From: JAMXLO01 sp963812475
GTDB lineage: Bacteria > Pseudomonadota > Alphaproteobacteria > Acetobacterales > Acetobacteraceae
Direction of reading: 5' to 3'
NCBI GenBank assembly: GCA_963812475.1
Contig: CAWEVI010000045.1
Location: forward strand, 1 to 64,000
DNA: 64,000 nucleotides
The position numbers and the translations under genes were made by a program. Under the pieces are notes generated by a model, which was not told the DNA's origin, searched no databases, and saw only the letters and a list, made by a program, of their open reading frames with translations. Shown here piece after piece: positions 27,438 through 35,829 of this stretch (its first letter is position 1; every line of letters starts with the position of its first letter).

Positions 27438-28649
27438 TCAGCTATCGAACGTCATCTGGCGGCAGGCCGGCGTGACCTGATCGGCTGGGAATGTGGCGAT
27501 CAACTCGGGGATCGGGGTCTTGTAGCCCTCCTGGTTCGCCACCTTCACCATGTAGCCCTGCTGGACGCCTTGATGGTCGCACGCACGTATCGTCACCTTG
27601 CCCTTGATGCTGGTGATCTCGATGCCTTCCAGTGCCGGCCGCAGTTTGTCAGCATCGATGCTTCCCGCCTTCTCGATTCCGGCCGTTAGCACCTGACATG
27701 TCTGCCACTGCTCGCCTTCGAACACGTCCGGCACGACACCGTATTCCTTCTGCCAGAGCGCAACGAACTCCTCGTTTGCCGGATTGTCGAACGTGAAGCA
27801 GTAGCGGGTGGAACCGACCAGGCCGAGTGCCGCGTCGCCGACTGCATGGATGCTGTTCAGATCAACGATGGAAGTAAGCAGCTGCACCTTGCCGGGCAGA
27901 CGGTACTCGTGCGACTGCGACAGGAAGGCGTTGTTGTCGTCGCCCTGCATGACGATGAAGCAGGCATCCGCGCCCGACTGGCGGATCTTCGTGATGTAGG
28001 TGGAAAAATCCTTGGTGCCGATCGGCGAGAACACCGCGCCGACGAAGCTCTTTCCGGCCTTCTTCACCTCGTCCTGAAACACGTCGATGCTGTTGTGCCC
28101 CCACGCATAGTCCATGCCGATGGCGAAGAAGTTCTTCATCTCCGACTGACGCAGCCACAGTGCGATGACGCGTGTCTCCATCGGCCCGGAAATGTTCGGG
28201 CGAAAGAAGTTCGGCACAAACGACGATCCGGTGAGCCGACCGTCGCCATTGTCGGACGAGACGAAGATCGCATTCCACTCGGCGAGCTTCGGCACCACGG
28301 CGAGCGCCTCGGACGACAGCGTCATGCCGAACAGCAGCCGGCAGCCGTCGCGCTCCACCACCTGCTGCGCCTTGCGCACACAGGTGGCGGGATCGCCGCC
28401 GGTGTCCTCAGCGTGAAGCTCGAGCGGACGGCCGAGCAGTCCACCCTTGGCATTCTGCTGCTTGACCCAGAATTCGGCGCCGCGTCGCATCTGCTCGCCC
28501 ACTTCGCCGCCCGGGCCGGTCAGCGCACAGGGCATGCCGACCTTTATCGGCACATCGCCAAGCGCGTGGCGCAACAAGAGCGGCGCGGCGAGAACTGCGA
28601 GGCCGGAACGCAACGCATTCCGCCGCGTGAACCCAAAGGTTGCGGCCAT
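27438..28649 (-). CDS. livK: Liv-type ABC importer solute-binding protein
   Basis: A protein of about 403 residues with a twin-arginine-like signal peptide (TRRNALRSGLAVLAAPLLLRHALG) and the Peripla_BP_6 fold (IKVGMPCALTGPGGEVGEQMRRGAEFWV). Residues HAEDTGGDPATCVRKAQQVV fit the family. It stands between the cupin gene and livH. Substrates of this class include branched-chain amino acids, amides and urea; the substrate here is not determined. Confidence 0.9.
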   Translation of the reverse strand: MAATFGFTRRNALRSGLAVLAAPLLLRHALGDVPIKVGMPCALTGPGGEVGEQMRRGAEFWVKQQNAKGGLLGRPLELHAEDTGGDPATCVRKAQQVVERDGCRLLFGMTLSSEALAVVPKLAEWNAIFVSSDNGDGRLTGSSFVPNFFRPNISGPMETRVIALWLRQSEMKNFFAIGMDYAWGHNSIDVFQDEVKKAGKSFVGAVFSPIGTKDFSTYITKIRQSGADACFIVMQGDDNNAFLSQSHEYRLPGKVQLLTSIVDLNSIHAVGDAALGLVGSTRYCFTFDNPANEEFVALWQKEYGVVPDVFEGEQWQTCQVLTAGIEKAGSIDADKLRPALEGIEITSIKGKVTIRACDHQGVQQGYMVKVANQEGYKTPIPELIATFPADQVTPACRQMTFDS

Positions 28650-28687
28650 CGCAGTCCTCCCTTGCATGTGCGATCGGAAATTCGAGC

Positions 28688-29191
28688 TTATTTGGTCAGT
28701 TCGACAGTGTTGCAGTCGGCCGGCACGATGATCTCCAACACTTCGCAATCACCCGAATAGTCGAGCACGGTGTGTCTGATCTTCGGCGGCTGCAGCCAGC
28801 AGCTTCCCGCCTCCATGAGCTGCTCGCCGTGGCCCTCGAACTCGTTTTTCATCGAGCCCTTCAGCACGTAGACGAGCCGCAGCTGCGTGTCGTGGAGGTG
28901 GCGCTTGCGCACGTCGTCGGTGCACGGGCCGATCAGGCGGATTAGATGCGCCTGGCACAGCCCCTCGGTGGCGGCGGCAATGCCCAGGTCGCGATAACGC
29001 GCGTAGGGACGTAGCCCGTCGGTCTTGAATTCGCCGTCGCGCGCATGGGCAACGGTAAGGGTCTGCGATTTCTTCCGCGCTGCGGCGTGGCGCGGCGTGG
29101 CGCGGGCGGCACCGCGCTTGGCCGGCGCCTTGGCCCGAGCCGTGGACCGGCCGGCGGTTTTCGATTTCGACCTGGCCGTGGCTTTTGCCAT
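28688..29191 (-). CDS. cupin-domain protein with a basic Ala/Lys/Arg tail
   Basis: This 167-residue protein has a low-complexity, strongly basic N-terminus (residues 1-43, AKATARSKSK and repeats rich in Ala, Lys, Arg and Pro, like a histone H1 tail). A single cupin domain follows (about 60-160), with RKRHLHDTQLRLVYVLKG and a second motif MEAGSCWLQPPKIRHTVL. The His residues could bind a metal. It lies 38 nt upstream of livK on the same strand, so it is probably the first gene of the liv operon. The tail suggests nucleic-acid binding; a sensor or regulator role is inference only. Confidence 0.75.
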   Translation of the reverse strand: MAKATARSKSKTAGRSTARAKAPAKRGAARATPRHAAARKKSQTLTVAHARDGEFKTDGLRPYARYRDLGIAAATEGLCQAHLIRLIGPCTDDVRKRHLHDTQLRLVYVLKGSMKNEFEGHGEQLMEAGSCWLQPPKIRHTVLDYSGDCEVLEIIVPADCNTVELTK

Positions 29192-29257
29192 CTATCCCTC
29201 CCTACGCTTGGCAGTTCCCGACGCAGTATCGGCACGTTGCGCGGCCAGCTTCAAGGA

Positions 29258-30463
29258 TCAATCGGTTGTCGTCTCAGGCCGGGGATACACGGCGCGCGGA
29301 CGGATCAGGGTACCGTCGCGCCATTGCTCGAGCGCGTGAGCGATCCAGCCAACGGTCCGCCCGACGGCGAACAGCGCAAAGGCCGCACCGCTCGGCAGAT
29401 GCAGCCGCTGTTCCAATGCCACCAAGGCGAAATCGATGTTCGGTGCGACGCCGGTCATCGTCTGCACCGCCTCGATCAGACGCTGGGCGGGCGCACGCGG
29501 CGCCATTCGGGACAGCAGAACTTTCGCGCGCGGATCACCATCCGGATACAGCGGATGGCCGAAGCCTGGAATGCGCTCGCCGCGCGCCAACCTGATCGCG
29601 ACGGCGCCGTCAGGATCGTCGGTCACCGCCGGATCGGCGAGCAGCCCGCGCACCTCGTTGGTCATGCCGCCATGCAAAGGGCCAACCAATGCGGCAAGCC
29701 CGGCCAGCACGCAGGCGCCGAGTGGCGCGCGGGTCGATGCCACCACACGCATGGCGTAGGTGGATGCGTTCAGTTCATGATCCGCGGTCAGAACGAGTGC
29801 ACGGCGGATCAAGTCGGCGGCTTTCGGCCCGACACGCCAGACCGTCGCCAGGCGCTCATGCAGCGGCTGTGGCGACGGTTGGGCCGAGGAGCCTGGTGCA
29901 CCGCACGCCGCCCAGGCCATGCAATCCAGGATGCGGACTGCGTCAGGCAACACGCTGTTCACCCTGCCCGTCCAGCGGCCCACCATCGCGAGTTCCGCAA
30001 CCGCGACGATGCATCGCTCGGCCACACCCGCTGAGGTGCGCGCCGCCGGCCACGCTCTTGCTGCCGCGCGGGATCGCAGTTGTGGTAGCGCGTCCACCTG
30101 CCAGAGTAACGCGGCGACCTGCTCCAGCGTGGCTGTGGCGGCCAGGGCAATCGCGTCCTGGCCGCGATACTCGAGACGGCCGCCCTCGATGCGGGTGATC
30201 GCGGAGGCGAGGATCGGCTCGCCCCAGCTGATCGTCGAGGCGGCGACAGCGCGTCGGCTCCGTCCGCTCCGGTTGCGTTCGGCCAGCCGGCGCACATCGG
30301 CGGCATCGTAAAGGCTGCGCCTGGGATCCTCCGGCGCGGCGACCGCCCCGATCCGGCTCCGGCTGACATAGGCGTAGAGCGTCTGGCGGGAGACGCCGAG
30401 CCGTGTTGTGGCCTCTTCGGCAGTCAGCCAGCGGGTGGGTGGAAGCGCGTCATCCGCCGACAT
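29258..30463 (-). CDS. citrate-synthase-like protein with N-terminal helix-turn-helix
   Basis: This 401-residue protein starts with a MerR/excisionase-like helix-turn-helix (residues 10-60, WLTAEEATTRLGVSRQTLYAYV) and then shows a citrate synthase fold. Motifs are TADHELNASTYAMRVVAST (active-site His), GPLHGGMTNEV (second His) and GFGHPLYPDGDPRAKVLL, with DFALVALEQ near the C-terminal Asp position. It lies divergent from a second citrate-synthase-like gene across an 80-bp gap. Helix-turn-helix fusions of this type are known, but their function is not established to my knowledge. It may be an enzyme, a regulator, or both. Confidence 0.85.
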   Translation of the reverse strand: MSADDALPPTRWLTAEEATTRLGVSRQTLYAYVSRSRIGAVAAPEDPRRSLYDAADVRRLAERNRSGRSRRAVAASTISWGEPILASAITRIEGGRLEYRGQDAIALAATATLEQVAALLWQVDALPQLRSRAAARAWPAARTSAGVAERCIVAVAELAMVGRWTGRVNSVLPDAVRILDCMAWAACGAPGSSAQPSPQPLHERLATVWRVGPKAADLIRRALVLTADHELNASTYAMRVVASTRAPLGACVLAGLAALVGPLHGGMTNEVRGLLADPAVTDDPDGAVAIRLARGERIPGFGHPLYPDGDPRAKVLLSRMAPRAPAQRLIEAVQTMTGVAPNIDFALVALEQRLHLPSGAAFALFAVGRTVGWIAHALEQWRDGTLIRPRAVYPRPETTTD

Positions 30464-30481
30464 GTTGATTCACTTGATCAA

Positions 30482-30526
30482 GATTGACGACAACTGCCGT
30501 ACCTGTATGCCATTGCGTCGTCAATC
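30482..30526. promoter_or_regulatory. 10-bp inverted repeat between divergent citrate-synthase-like genes
   Basis: GATTGACGAC (30482-30491) and GTCGTCAATC (30517-30526) are perfect complements 25 bp apart, centred at about 30504, in the 80-bp gap between the two genes. The arms are spaced about 35 bp centre to centre, which fits two half-sites for a dimeric regulator. The right arm ends just before the ribosome site of the plus-strand gene. Confidence 0.5.
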
Positions 30527-30543
30527 GGCAAAGGAGAACAAAG

Positions 30544-31641
30544 ATGCCGCGTGGCGAGACAAGCAAGGTGGCCGATGGCCTGGAGAACGTGGTCGCGGCG
30601 GAGACGGTGCTGAGCAAGGTCGACGGCGAAGCCGGGGTGCTGATCCTGCGCGGCCACCATCTGCGGGATATCGCCGGTCGCCGCAGCTTCGAGTGGCTGA
30701 CCGGTGTGCTTTGGCAGGATTTCGTGGATCGTCCGCTCTCCGAAGAAGCTCTGCGCCGTGACCTGGGGCAGGCACGCGAACGTGCCTTCAGCAGCATGCG
30801 CGACACGCTGCCGATTGCGGCCCGTCTGCCGCCCCTGGCGGGGCTCCGCCTGTTGCTGGCAAGCGTGCCGGACGACGCGGATGGCGCGCCGTTGTTATTG
30901 ACCGCGACGGTTGCGGTCGGGTTGGCGGCGGTGATCCGCATCCGTGCCGGAAAGACGCCTGTCGCACCCGACCCGCACACCGGTCACGCGGCGGATTTTC
31001 TGCGAATGCTGCGGGGCACCGCGCGCACTGCGGACGAGTCCGCCGCACTCGACACCTACCTGGTCACGGCCGCCGATCACGGGCTGAACGCATCGACGTT
31101 CACCGCACGCGTGGCGGCTTCCACCAGGGCCAGCCTGACCGATGCGGTGACCGCGGCGCTGTGCGCGCTGAAGGGTCCGCTGCACGGTGGCGCGCCGGGG
31201 CCAGTGCTCGACATGCTCGATGCGATAGGGCCGGCGGAAAATGCCGAGGCCTGGCTGGATGCGGCGGTGATGCGCGGTGACAGGCTGATGGGCTTCGGCC
31301 ATCGCGTGTATCGCGTGCAGGACCCGCGCAGCGATGTGGTGAAGGCGGTGGTGTCGCGGTTGAATCACGATGTCGGCCGGCTGCGCTATGCGGAAGCGGT
31401 GGAGCAGGCAGCGCTAGCCGTGCTGGCAACGCGCAAGCCGAACCGTTCGCTGCAGACCAATCTCGAGTTCTACACCGCGCTTCTGCTGGAGGCTCTCGGC
31501 ATTCCGCGCGACGCATTCACCGGCGTCTTCGCTGTCGCACGCGTGGTCGGGTGGATCGCGCACGCGCTGGAGCAGCAGGCGGAAGGGCGACTGATCCGGC
31601 CACAGTCGGACTACATCGGCCCACTGCCGCGCGCGGCATGA
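30544..31641 (+). CDS. citrate-synthase-like protein (no helix-turn-helix)
   Basis: A protein of about 365 residues with the citrate synthase fold. Motifs are AADHGLNASTFTARVAAST (His), ALKGPLHGGAPGPV (second His), GFGHRVYRVQDPRSDVVK and SLQTNLEFYTALLLEALGI (C-terminal Asp position is Asn/Glu, not a clear Asp). The ATG at 30544 has AGGAG at 30532-30536. It could condense acetyl- or propionyl-CoA with an oxo acid. With its divergent paralogue it may form a hetero-oligomer. Confidence 0.87.
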   Translation: MPRGETSKVADGLENVVAAETVLSKVDGEAGVLILRGHHLRDIAGRRSFEWLTGVLWQDFVDRPLSEEALRRDLGQARERAFSSMRDTLPIAARLPPLAGLRLLLASVPDDADGAPLLLTATVAVGLAAVIRIRAGKTPVAPDPHTGHAADFLRMLRGTARTADESAALDTYLVTAADHGLNASTFTARVAASTRASLTDAVTAALCALKGPLHGGAPGPVLDMLDAIGPAENAEAWLDAAVMRGDRLMGFGHRVYRVQDPRSDVVKAVVSRLNHDVGRLRYAEAVEQAALAVLATRKPNRSLQTNLEFYTALLLEALGIPRDAFTGVFAVARVVGWIAHALEQQAEGRLIRPQSDYIGPLPRAA

Positions 31642-31665
31642 CCCCGCTGTCCACGTACTTACTTA

Positions 31666-31720
31666 TTCTCCCTCCCCTTGCGGGAGGGGGTTAGGGGGAG
31701 GGGGTTGGGGGGGAGGGGTC
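31666..31720. repeat. GC-rich palindromic repeat, third copy
   Basis: CTCCCTCCCCTTGCGGGAGG and a downstream run of G-rich tracts match the unit at 27299-27402. It lies between two convergent genes and may serve as a terminator-like structure. Confidence 0.6.
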
Positions 31721-31733
31721 AAGTCCACGACGC

Positions 31734-33083
31734 TCACTCCTCGCCGAACGCATATTCCGCCGAAATATCCTTGCCGGTGTAGTCTTTCAGCATCGCCGCC
31801 GACACCACGCTGATTACCGCGCAGATCGTGATGTAAACCGAAATGGCAACCCAGGATTGATATTTGGCGAATAGCGCCGCCGCGATCAACGGCGCCGGTC
31901 CGCCCGCGATGATCGAAGCAAGTTGATAGCCGATCGAGGCGCCCGAATAGCGCACCCGTCCGGTGAAGCTTTCGGCGATCAGCGCCGCCTGCGGTCCGTA
32001 CATGATGTCGTGCGGGATCAGCGAAAGAATGATCGCGATGAAGATCCAGAACGGCATCAGCGTGTCGAGCAGAGCGAAGTATACCCAGCCGAACAGCCCG
32101 GTGAGCACGGCACCGATGATATACACCCGCTTTCGGCCGAACCTGTCGGACATATGGCCGGCAAGCGGTATGGAAACGAATGACACCAACGACGCCACCA
32201 GCACTGCGGCCAGCAGCAAGTCACGTGACACCTTCAGCGTGCCGACACCGTAGGCGAACACGAACGCGGTGAAGATGTAGAATGGCGCCTGTTCCGCCAT
32301 GCGCGCGAATGCGCTGAGGAACACTTCCCGTGCATGCAGACGAAACACCTCCGCGACCGGGGCACGCTCGATCCGGTCCTCCGCGATCAGTCGGCGGAAC
32401 ATCGGCGTCTCCAGAATGCCCAGACGGATCCAGAGGCCGATGCCGACCAGTACGATGCTGATAAGAAACGGTATCCGCCAGCCCCAGGTGATGAAGGCAT
32501 CGCCGGACATCGCGCTGAACACGAGCACTGCAAGGTTCGCGAGGAACAGCCCCGATGGCACACCGAATTGCGGCCAGGATGCGACAAATCCTCGATGTTT
32601 GCTGGTGCGCGCCCATTCCATCGAAAGCAGCACCGAACCGCCCCACTCGCCGCCGACACCGATGCCCTGGATGAAGCGCAGCACGGTCAGCAGGACCGCG
32701 CCCCAGATCCCGATGGTTTCGTAGGTCGGCACCAAGCCCACCAGGAAGGTGGCAACGCCCATCAGCATCAATGTGGCGATCAGCGCCGACTTGCGTCCGA
32801 GGCGATCACCCCAGTGGCCGAAGATGGCTGCGCCGATTGGCCTGGCGATGAAACCGACCGCATAGATCGCAAAGGCCTCCAACGTTCCAACCAGCGGATC
32901 GGAGCGTGGAAAGTACAGCTTCGCAAAGACAAGGCCGGTGACTGTGCTATAAAGGAAGAAGTCATACCACTCGATCGTGGTGCCCACGGTGGCGGCTACC
33001 ACCGCGCGTCGGAGCTGAGCCTGATGCTCCTTGTCGGTGAGAGCCGTTGCCTCCCAGGCCGGTTTGGCCGTGCTGCTCGACAT
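31734..33083 (-). CDS. MFS transporter, metabolite:H+ symporter family
   Basis: This 449-residue protein has twelve predicted helices. It shows the motif between helices 2 and 3 (GHWGDRLGRKSALI) and GIGVGGEWGGSVLLSMEW, which marks the metabolite:H+ symporter subfamily of ShiA, KgtP and ProP relatives. It imports a small organic solute together with protons across the inner membrane. It lies alone between the plus-strand citrate-synthase-like gene and recQ, about 100 nt from the start of recQ's 3' end. The substrate cannot be told from sequence. Confidence 0.9.
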   Translation of the reverse strand: MSSSTAKPAWEATALTDKEHQAQLRRAVVAATVGTTIEWYDFFLYSTVTGLVFAKLYFPRSDPLVGTLEAFAIYAVGFIARPIGAAIFGHWGDRLGRKSALIATLMLMGVATFLVGLVPTYETIGIWGAVLLTVLRFIQGIGVGGEWGGSVLLSMEWARTSKHRGFVASWPQFGVPSGLFLANLAVLVFSAMSGDAFITWGWRIPFLISIVLVGIGLWIRLGILETPMFRRLIAEDRIERAPVAEVFRLHAREVFLSAFARMAEQAPFYIFTAFVFAYGVGTLKVSRDLLLAAVLVASLVSFVSIPLAGHMSDRFGRKRVYIIGAVLTGLFGWVYFALLDTLMPFWIFIAIILSLIPHDIMYGPQAALIAESFTGRVRYSGASIGYQLASIIAGGPAPLIAAALFAKYQSWVAISVYITICAVISVVSAAMLKDYTGKDISAEYAFGEE

Positions 33084-33181
33084 GCTATTGCCTCCCGTGG
33101 GCTCCCTTGCAGAGTCCTTGCCACACAGGGTTGCCTATTGCATCGGTGTCAGGCAAGGGCCCTCGACCCTACGGTTGTGCC

Positions 33182-35005
33182 CTACGGTTGCTCCCCAAGA
33201 ATGCCGAGTACCGCCGTGCCATACCGTTGCAGTTTGGATGCGCCGACGCCCTTGATCTGCGCCAGCTCCTCCATGCCAGCCGGATGCACCGCTGCGATGT
33301 CGCGCAGCACCGTATCGTGAAAGATCACGTAGGGCGGAATATGTTGCGCCTTCGCTTCGGCCGCCCGCCAGGCACGCAGCGCATCGAACAGGGTCTCCCC
33401 CTGCGGCCCGCTCGCCGGCAGCGGCGCGATGTGGCGGTCTGGACGCAACGTTTCGGCGCGGCGCCTGCCCTCGTGGCGCAACGTCACCTTGGCCTCGCCG
33501 CGGAGGATCGGCCGCGCCTTCTCCTGGGCCAGAAACAGCCCGCCATGCCCCTGCGTATCCACATCGAGCGCGCCGAGCGCAATCAACTGGCGGATCAATC
33601 CTCGCCAGAACGGCGCCGCATGCTCGGCGCCGACACCGAACGTGGGCAGCCGGTCGTGGCCGTGCCGCAGAACGCCGTCAGTCCGTTCGCCGCGCAGTAC
33701 CGCAATGATATGGATCGCGCCGAACACCTGGCCGGTGCGATAGACGGCGGACAGGACCTTCTGCGCCTCCACCGTCGCATCGATCGTCTGCGGCGGCGCG
33801 GCGCAGTTGTCGCAATGGCCGCATGGCTCGGACAGCGCCTCGCCGAAGCACGCCAGCAGCGAACGGGTGCGGCAGGTCACCGCCTCGGTAAGCGCGACCA
33901 TCTCCTCGAGCTTGGTGCGCATCACCCGCCTCTGCGCCTCGGGCGCAGCAGACTGCGCCAACCAGTGGCGCGCCTGCGCGACGTCTTGCCCGCCATACAG
34001 CAACAGTGTGTCCGCGGGATCGCCGTCGCGACCGGCTCGGCCGATCTGCTGGTACCATGCCTCCGGGCTGTCCGGCATGTCCAGGTGCACGACGAACCGC
34101 ACATCCGGTCGATCGATGCCCATACCAAATGCGATCGTCGCCACCACAACAACCGCTTCACCCGAGCGGAATCGTGCCAACGCCTCGCGCTTCTGTTCGG
34201 GCTCCAGGCCGGCGTGGAATGAGACCGCCGGGATCGACCTGTCCTGCAGCTTCTGCGTGATGCGTTCGGTCTTGGCGCGGCTGCCGCAATAAACGATGCC
34301 GCACTCGCCCGCATGGCGTGCCAGCATGTCGAGCAGTTGCGCGGTCTCGCCTACCTTTGGTGCGGCGGCTAGGTGCAGGTTGGGCCGATGGAAGCTCGCG
34401 ACGAATACTTCGGCCGCATCCATGCGCAACGCATGCAGAATGTCGGCGCGCGTTCGCGGATCGGCGGTGGCGGTCAGCGCCACGCGCGGCACGCCGGGGA
34501 AGCGGTCCGCCAGACATGCCAGCTCGCGATATTCAGGGCGGAACTCGTGGCCCCATTGCGACACGCAATGTGCCTCGTCGATCGCGAACAAGGCGAGCGG
34601 CAGGCGAGACAGCCGCTCCATTGTGCCGTTGCCCAGCAGCCGCTCGGGCGAGACATACAGCAGATCAAGCTGCTGCTCGATCAGATCGCGCGCGACGCTG
34701 CGCGCCTCGGCGGGATCGAGGTCGGAGTGCAACGCGCCGGCCGCAACGCCAAGCTGCCGTAGCGCCGCAACCTGGTCGTCCATCAGCGCAATCAGCGGCG
34801 AGACGACCACGGCTGTGCCGTGACGGCACAGCGCGGGGACCTGGAAGCAGATGCTCTTGCCGCCGCCGGTCGGCATCAGCACCAATGCGTCGCCACCGGC
34901 GATGATGTGGTTGACCGCCTGTTCCTGCTGACCGCGAAACCCGGGAAAGCCGAACACGCGGCGCAGCACCGACGCGGGCTCCTCGGCGAGCAGCGATTGC
35001 AGCAT
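33182..35005 (-). CDS. recQ: ATP-dependent DNA helicase RecQ
   Basis: This 607-residue protein has the full RecQ layout. The helicase core shows FRGQQEQAV, MPTGGGKSICFQ (Walker A), DEAHCVSQWGHEFR (motif II) and the QIGRAGRDG motif VI. A zinc-binding motif follows (CRTRSLLACF then CGHCDNC), then a winged helix and a C-terminal HRDC domain (about 530-600). It unwinds DNA in recombination repair and at stalled forks. It lies 3 nt after the OmpA-like gene and probably shares its transcript. Confidence 0.95.
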   Translation of the reverse strand: MLQSLLAEEPASVLRRVFGFPGFRGQQEQAVNHIIAGGDALVLMPTGGGKSICFQVPALCRHGTAVVVSPLIALMDDQVAALRQLGVAAGALHSDLDPAEARSVARDLIEQQLDLLYVSPERLLGNGTMERLSRLPLALFAIDEAHCVSQWGHEFRPEYRELACLADRFPGVPRVALTATADPRTRADILHALRMDAAEVFVASFHRPNLHLAAAPKVGETAQLLDMLARHAGECGIVYCGSRAKTERITQKLQDRSIPAVSFHAGLEPEQKREALARFRSGEAVVVVATIAFGMGIDRPDVRFVVHLDMPDSPEAWYQQIGRAGRDGDPADTLLLYGGQDVAQARHWLAQSAAPEAQRRVMRTKLEEMVALTEAVTCRTRSLLACFGEALSEPCGHCDNCAAPPQTIDATVEAQKVLSAVYRTGQVFGAIHIIAVLRGERTDGVLRHGHDRLPTFGVGAEHAAPFWRGLIRQLIALGALDVDTQGHGGLFLAQEKARPILRGEAKVTLRHEGRRRAETLRPDRHIAPLPASGPQGETLFDALRAWRAAEAKAQHIPPYVIFHDTVLRDIAAVHPAGMEELAQIKGVGASKLQRYGTAVLGILGEQP

Positions 35006-35008
35006 GGC

Positions 35009-35398
35009 TCAGCGCCGGCTGATGCTGATCTCCACCCGGCGGCTCTCCTGCGACGACAGAGCGAACTGCACCGAGCCGTGGCCGCGCTGTCGGATGCGAT
35101 TCGAATCGACGCCGTCGGTCTGCAACTGATCGACCACCATCTGCGCCCGCAAATCGGACAGCAATGCATTGGCCTTTTTACTGCCGGTCGGGTCGGCAAA
35201 GCCGTTGACATGGGCGACATTGCCCGGATGCGACTTTACCCATTCGGCAGCCTGGCCGATCACCGTCTGAGCCGAGTTGTCCAGCGCAGCCGACCACTCC
35301 TGGAAGAACACGACGAATTTCTGCGACGGTACATCGGCGGCGCGGACGCTGCCGGTGGCGACACTCAAAAGCAGGAACAGGATGCCGAGGCGGCGCAT
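35009..35398 (-). CDS. OmpA-family C-terminal domain protein
   Basis: This 129-residue protein has a cleavable signal peptide (MRRLGILFLLLSVATGSVRA) and one OmpA-type peptidoglycan-associating domain. Motifs are VNGFADPTGSKKANALLSDLRAQ (normally GHTD, here GFAD) and RQRGHG. It is short because there is no beta-barrel or lipobox, so it is likely periplasmic and anchored to the cell wall. It starts the short unit with recQ. Confidence 0.8.
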   Translation of the reverse strand: MRRLGILFLLLSVATGSVRAADVPSQKFVVFFQEWSAALDNSAQTVIGQAAEWVKSHPGNVAHVNGFADPTGSKKANALLSDLRAQMVVDQLQTDGVDSNRIRQRGHGSVQFALSSQESRRVEISISRR

Positions 35399-35485
35399 GG
35401 CCGATTCCCTTCTCGCGCGGAGTTAGCCAGCTTCCTGCCGGGCGGTTAATCCGGCGTCAACCGCGACGACGCAATAACGTCCGCC

Positions 35486-35824
35486 ATGGCAGACACATCT
35501 GTTGCGCCGCAAGACGGCGAACCCTACGATCCGCGAATGGAAGCGCGCGTTTCCCGGCTCGAGGAACACATGGGCGACGTGAAGTCCGCGATCACCTCAC
35601 TGGACGCGAGAACTGCCCGGGTCGAACTGGCGATCGTCAGAATTGAGGCCATGCTGGCAGCGACATTGCCGCATCTGGCGACCAGGGCCGAGGTTGCCGA
35701 ATTGCGCACCGAGATGGTGGCCGGCTTCGCCGATAAGCCCGGCAAGACATATATGTGGGGCATCCTCGCGGTCTTGCTGACTGCGTATGCATGCGGCTTG
35801 GCGGGTCTCGCCGTTCTGAAGTAG
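35486..35824 (+). CDS. small coiled-coil protein with C-terminal membrane helix
   Basis: This 112-residue protein has a predicted coiled coil (about 18-78, RVSRLEEHMGDVKSAITSLD) and one C-terminal membrane helix (about 88-111, YMWGILAVLLTAYACGLAGL). It looks like widespread alphaproteobacterial tail-anchored small proteins of unknown role. It lies divergent from the OmpA-like gene and ends 5 nt from the convergent cydC. Confidence 0.7.
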   Translation: MADTSVAPQDGEPYDPRMEARVSRLEEHMGDVKSAITSLDARTARVELAIVRIEAMLAATLPHLATRAEVAELRTEMVAGFADKPGKTYMWGILAVLLTAYACGLAGLAVLK

Positions 35825-35829
35825 CGTCG

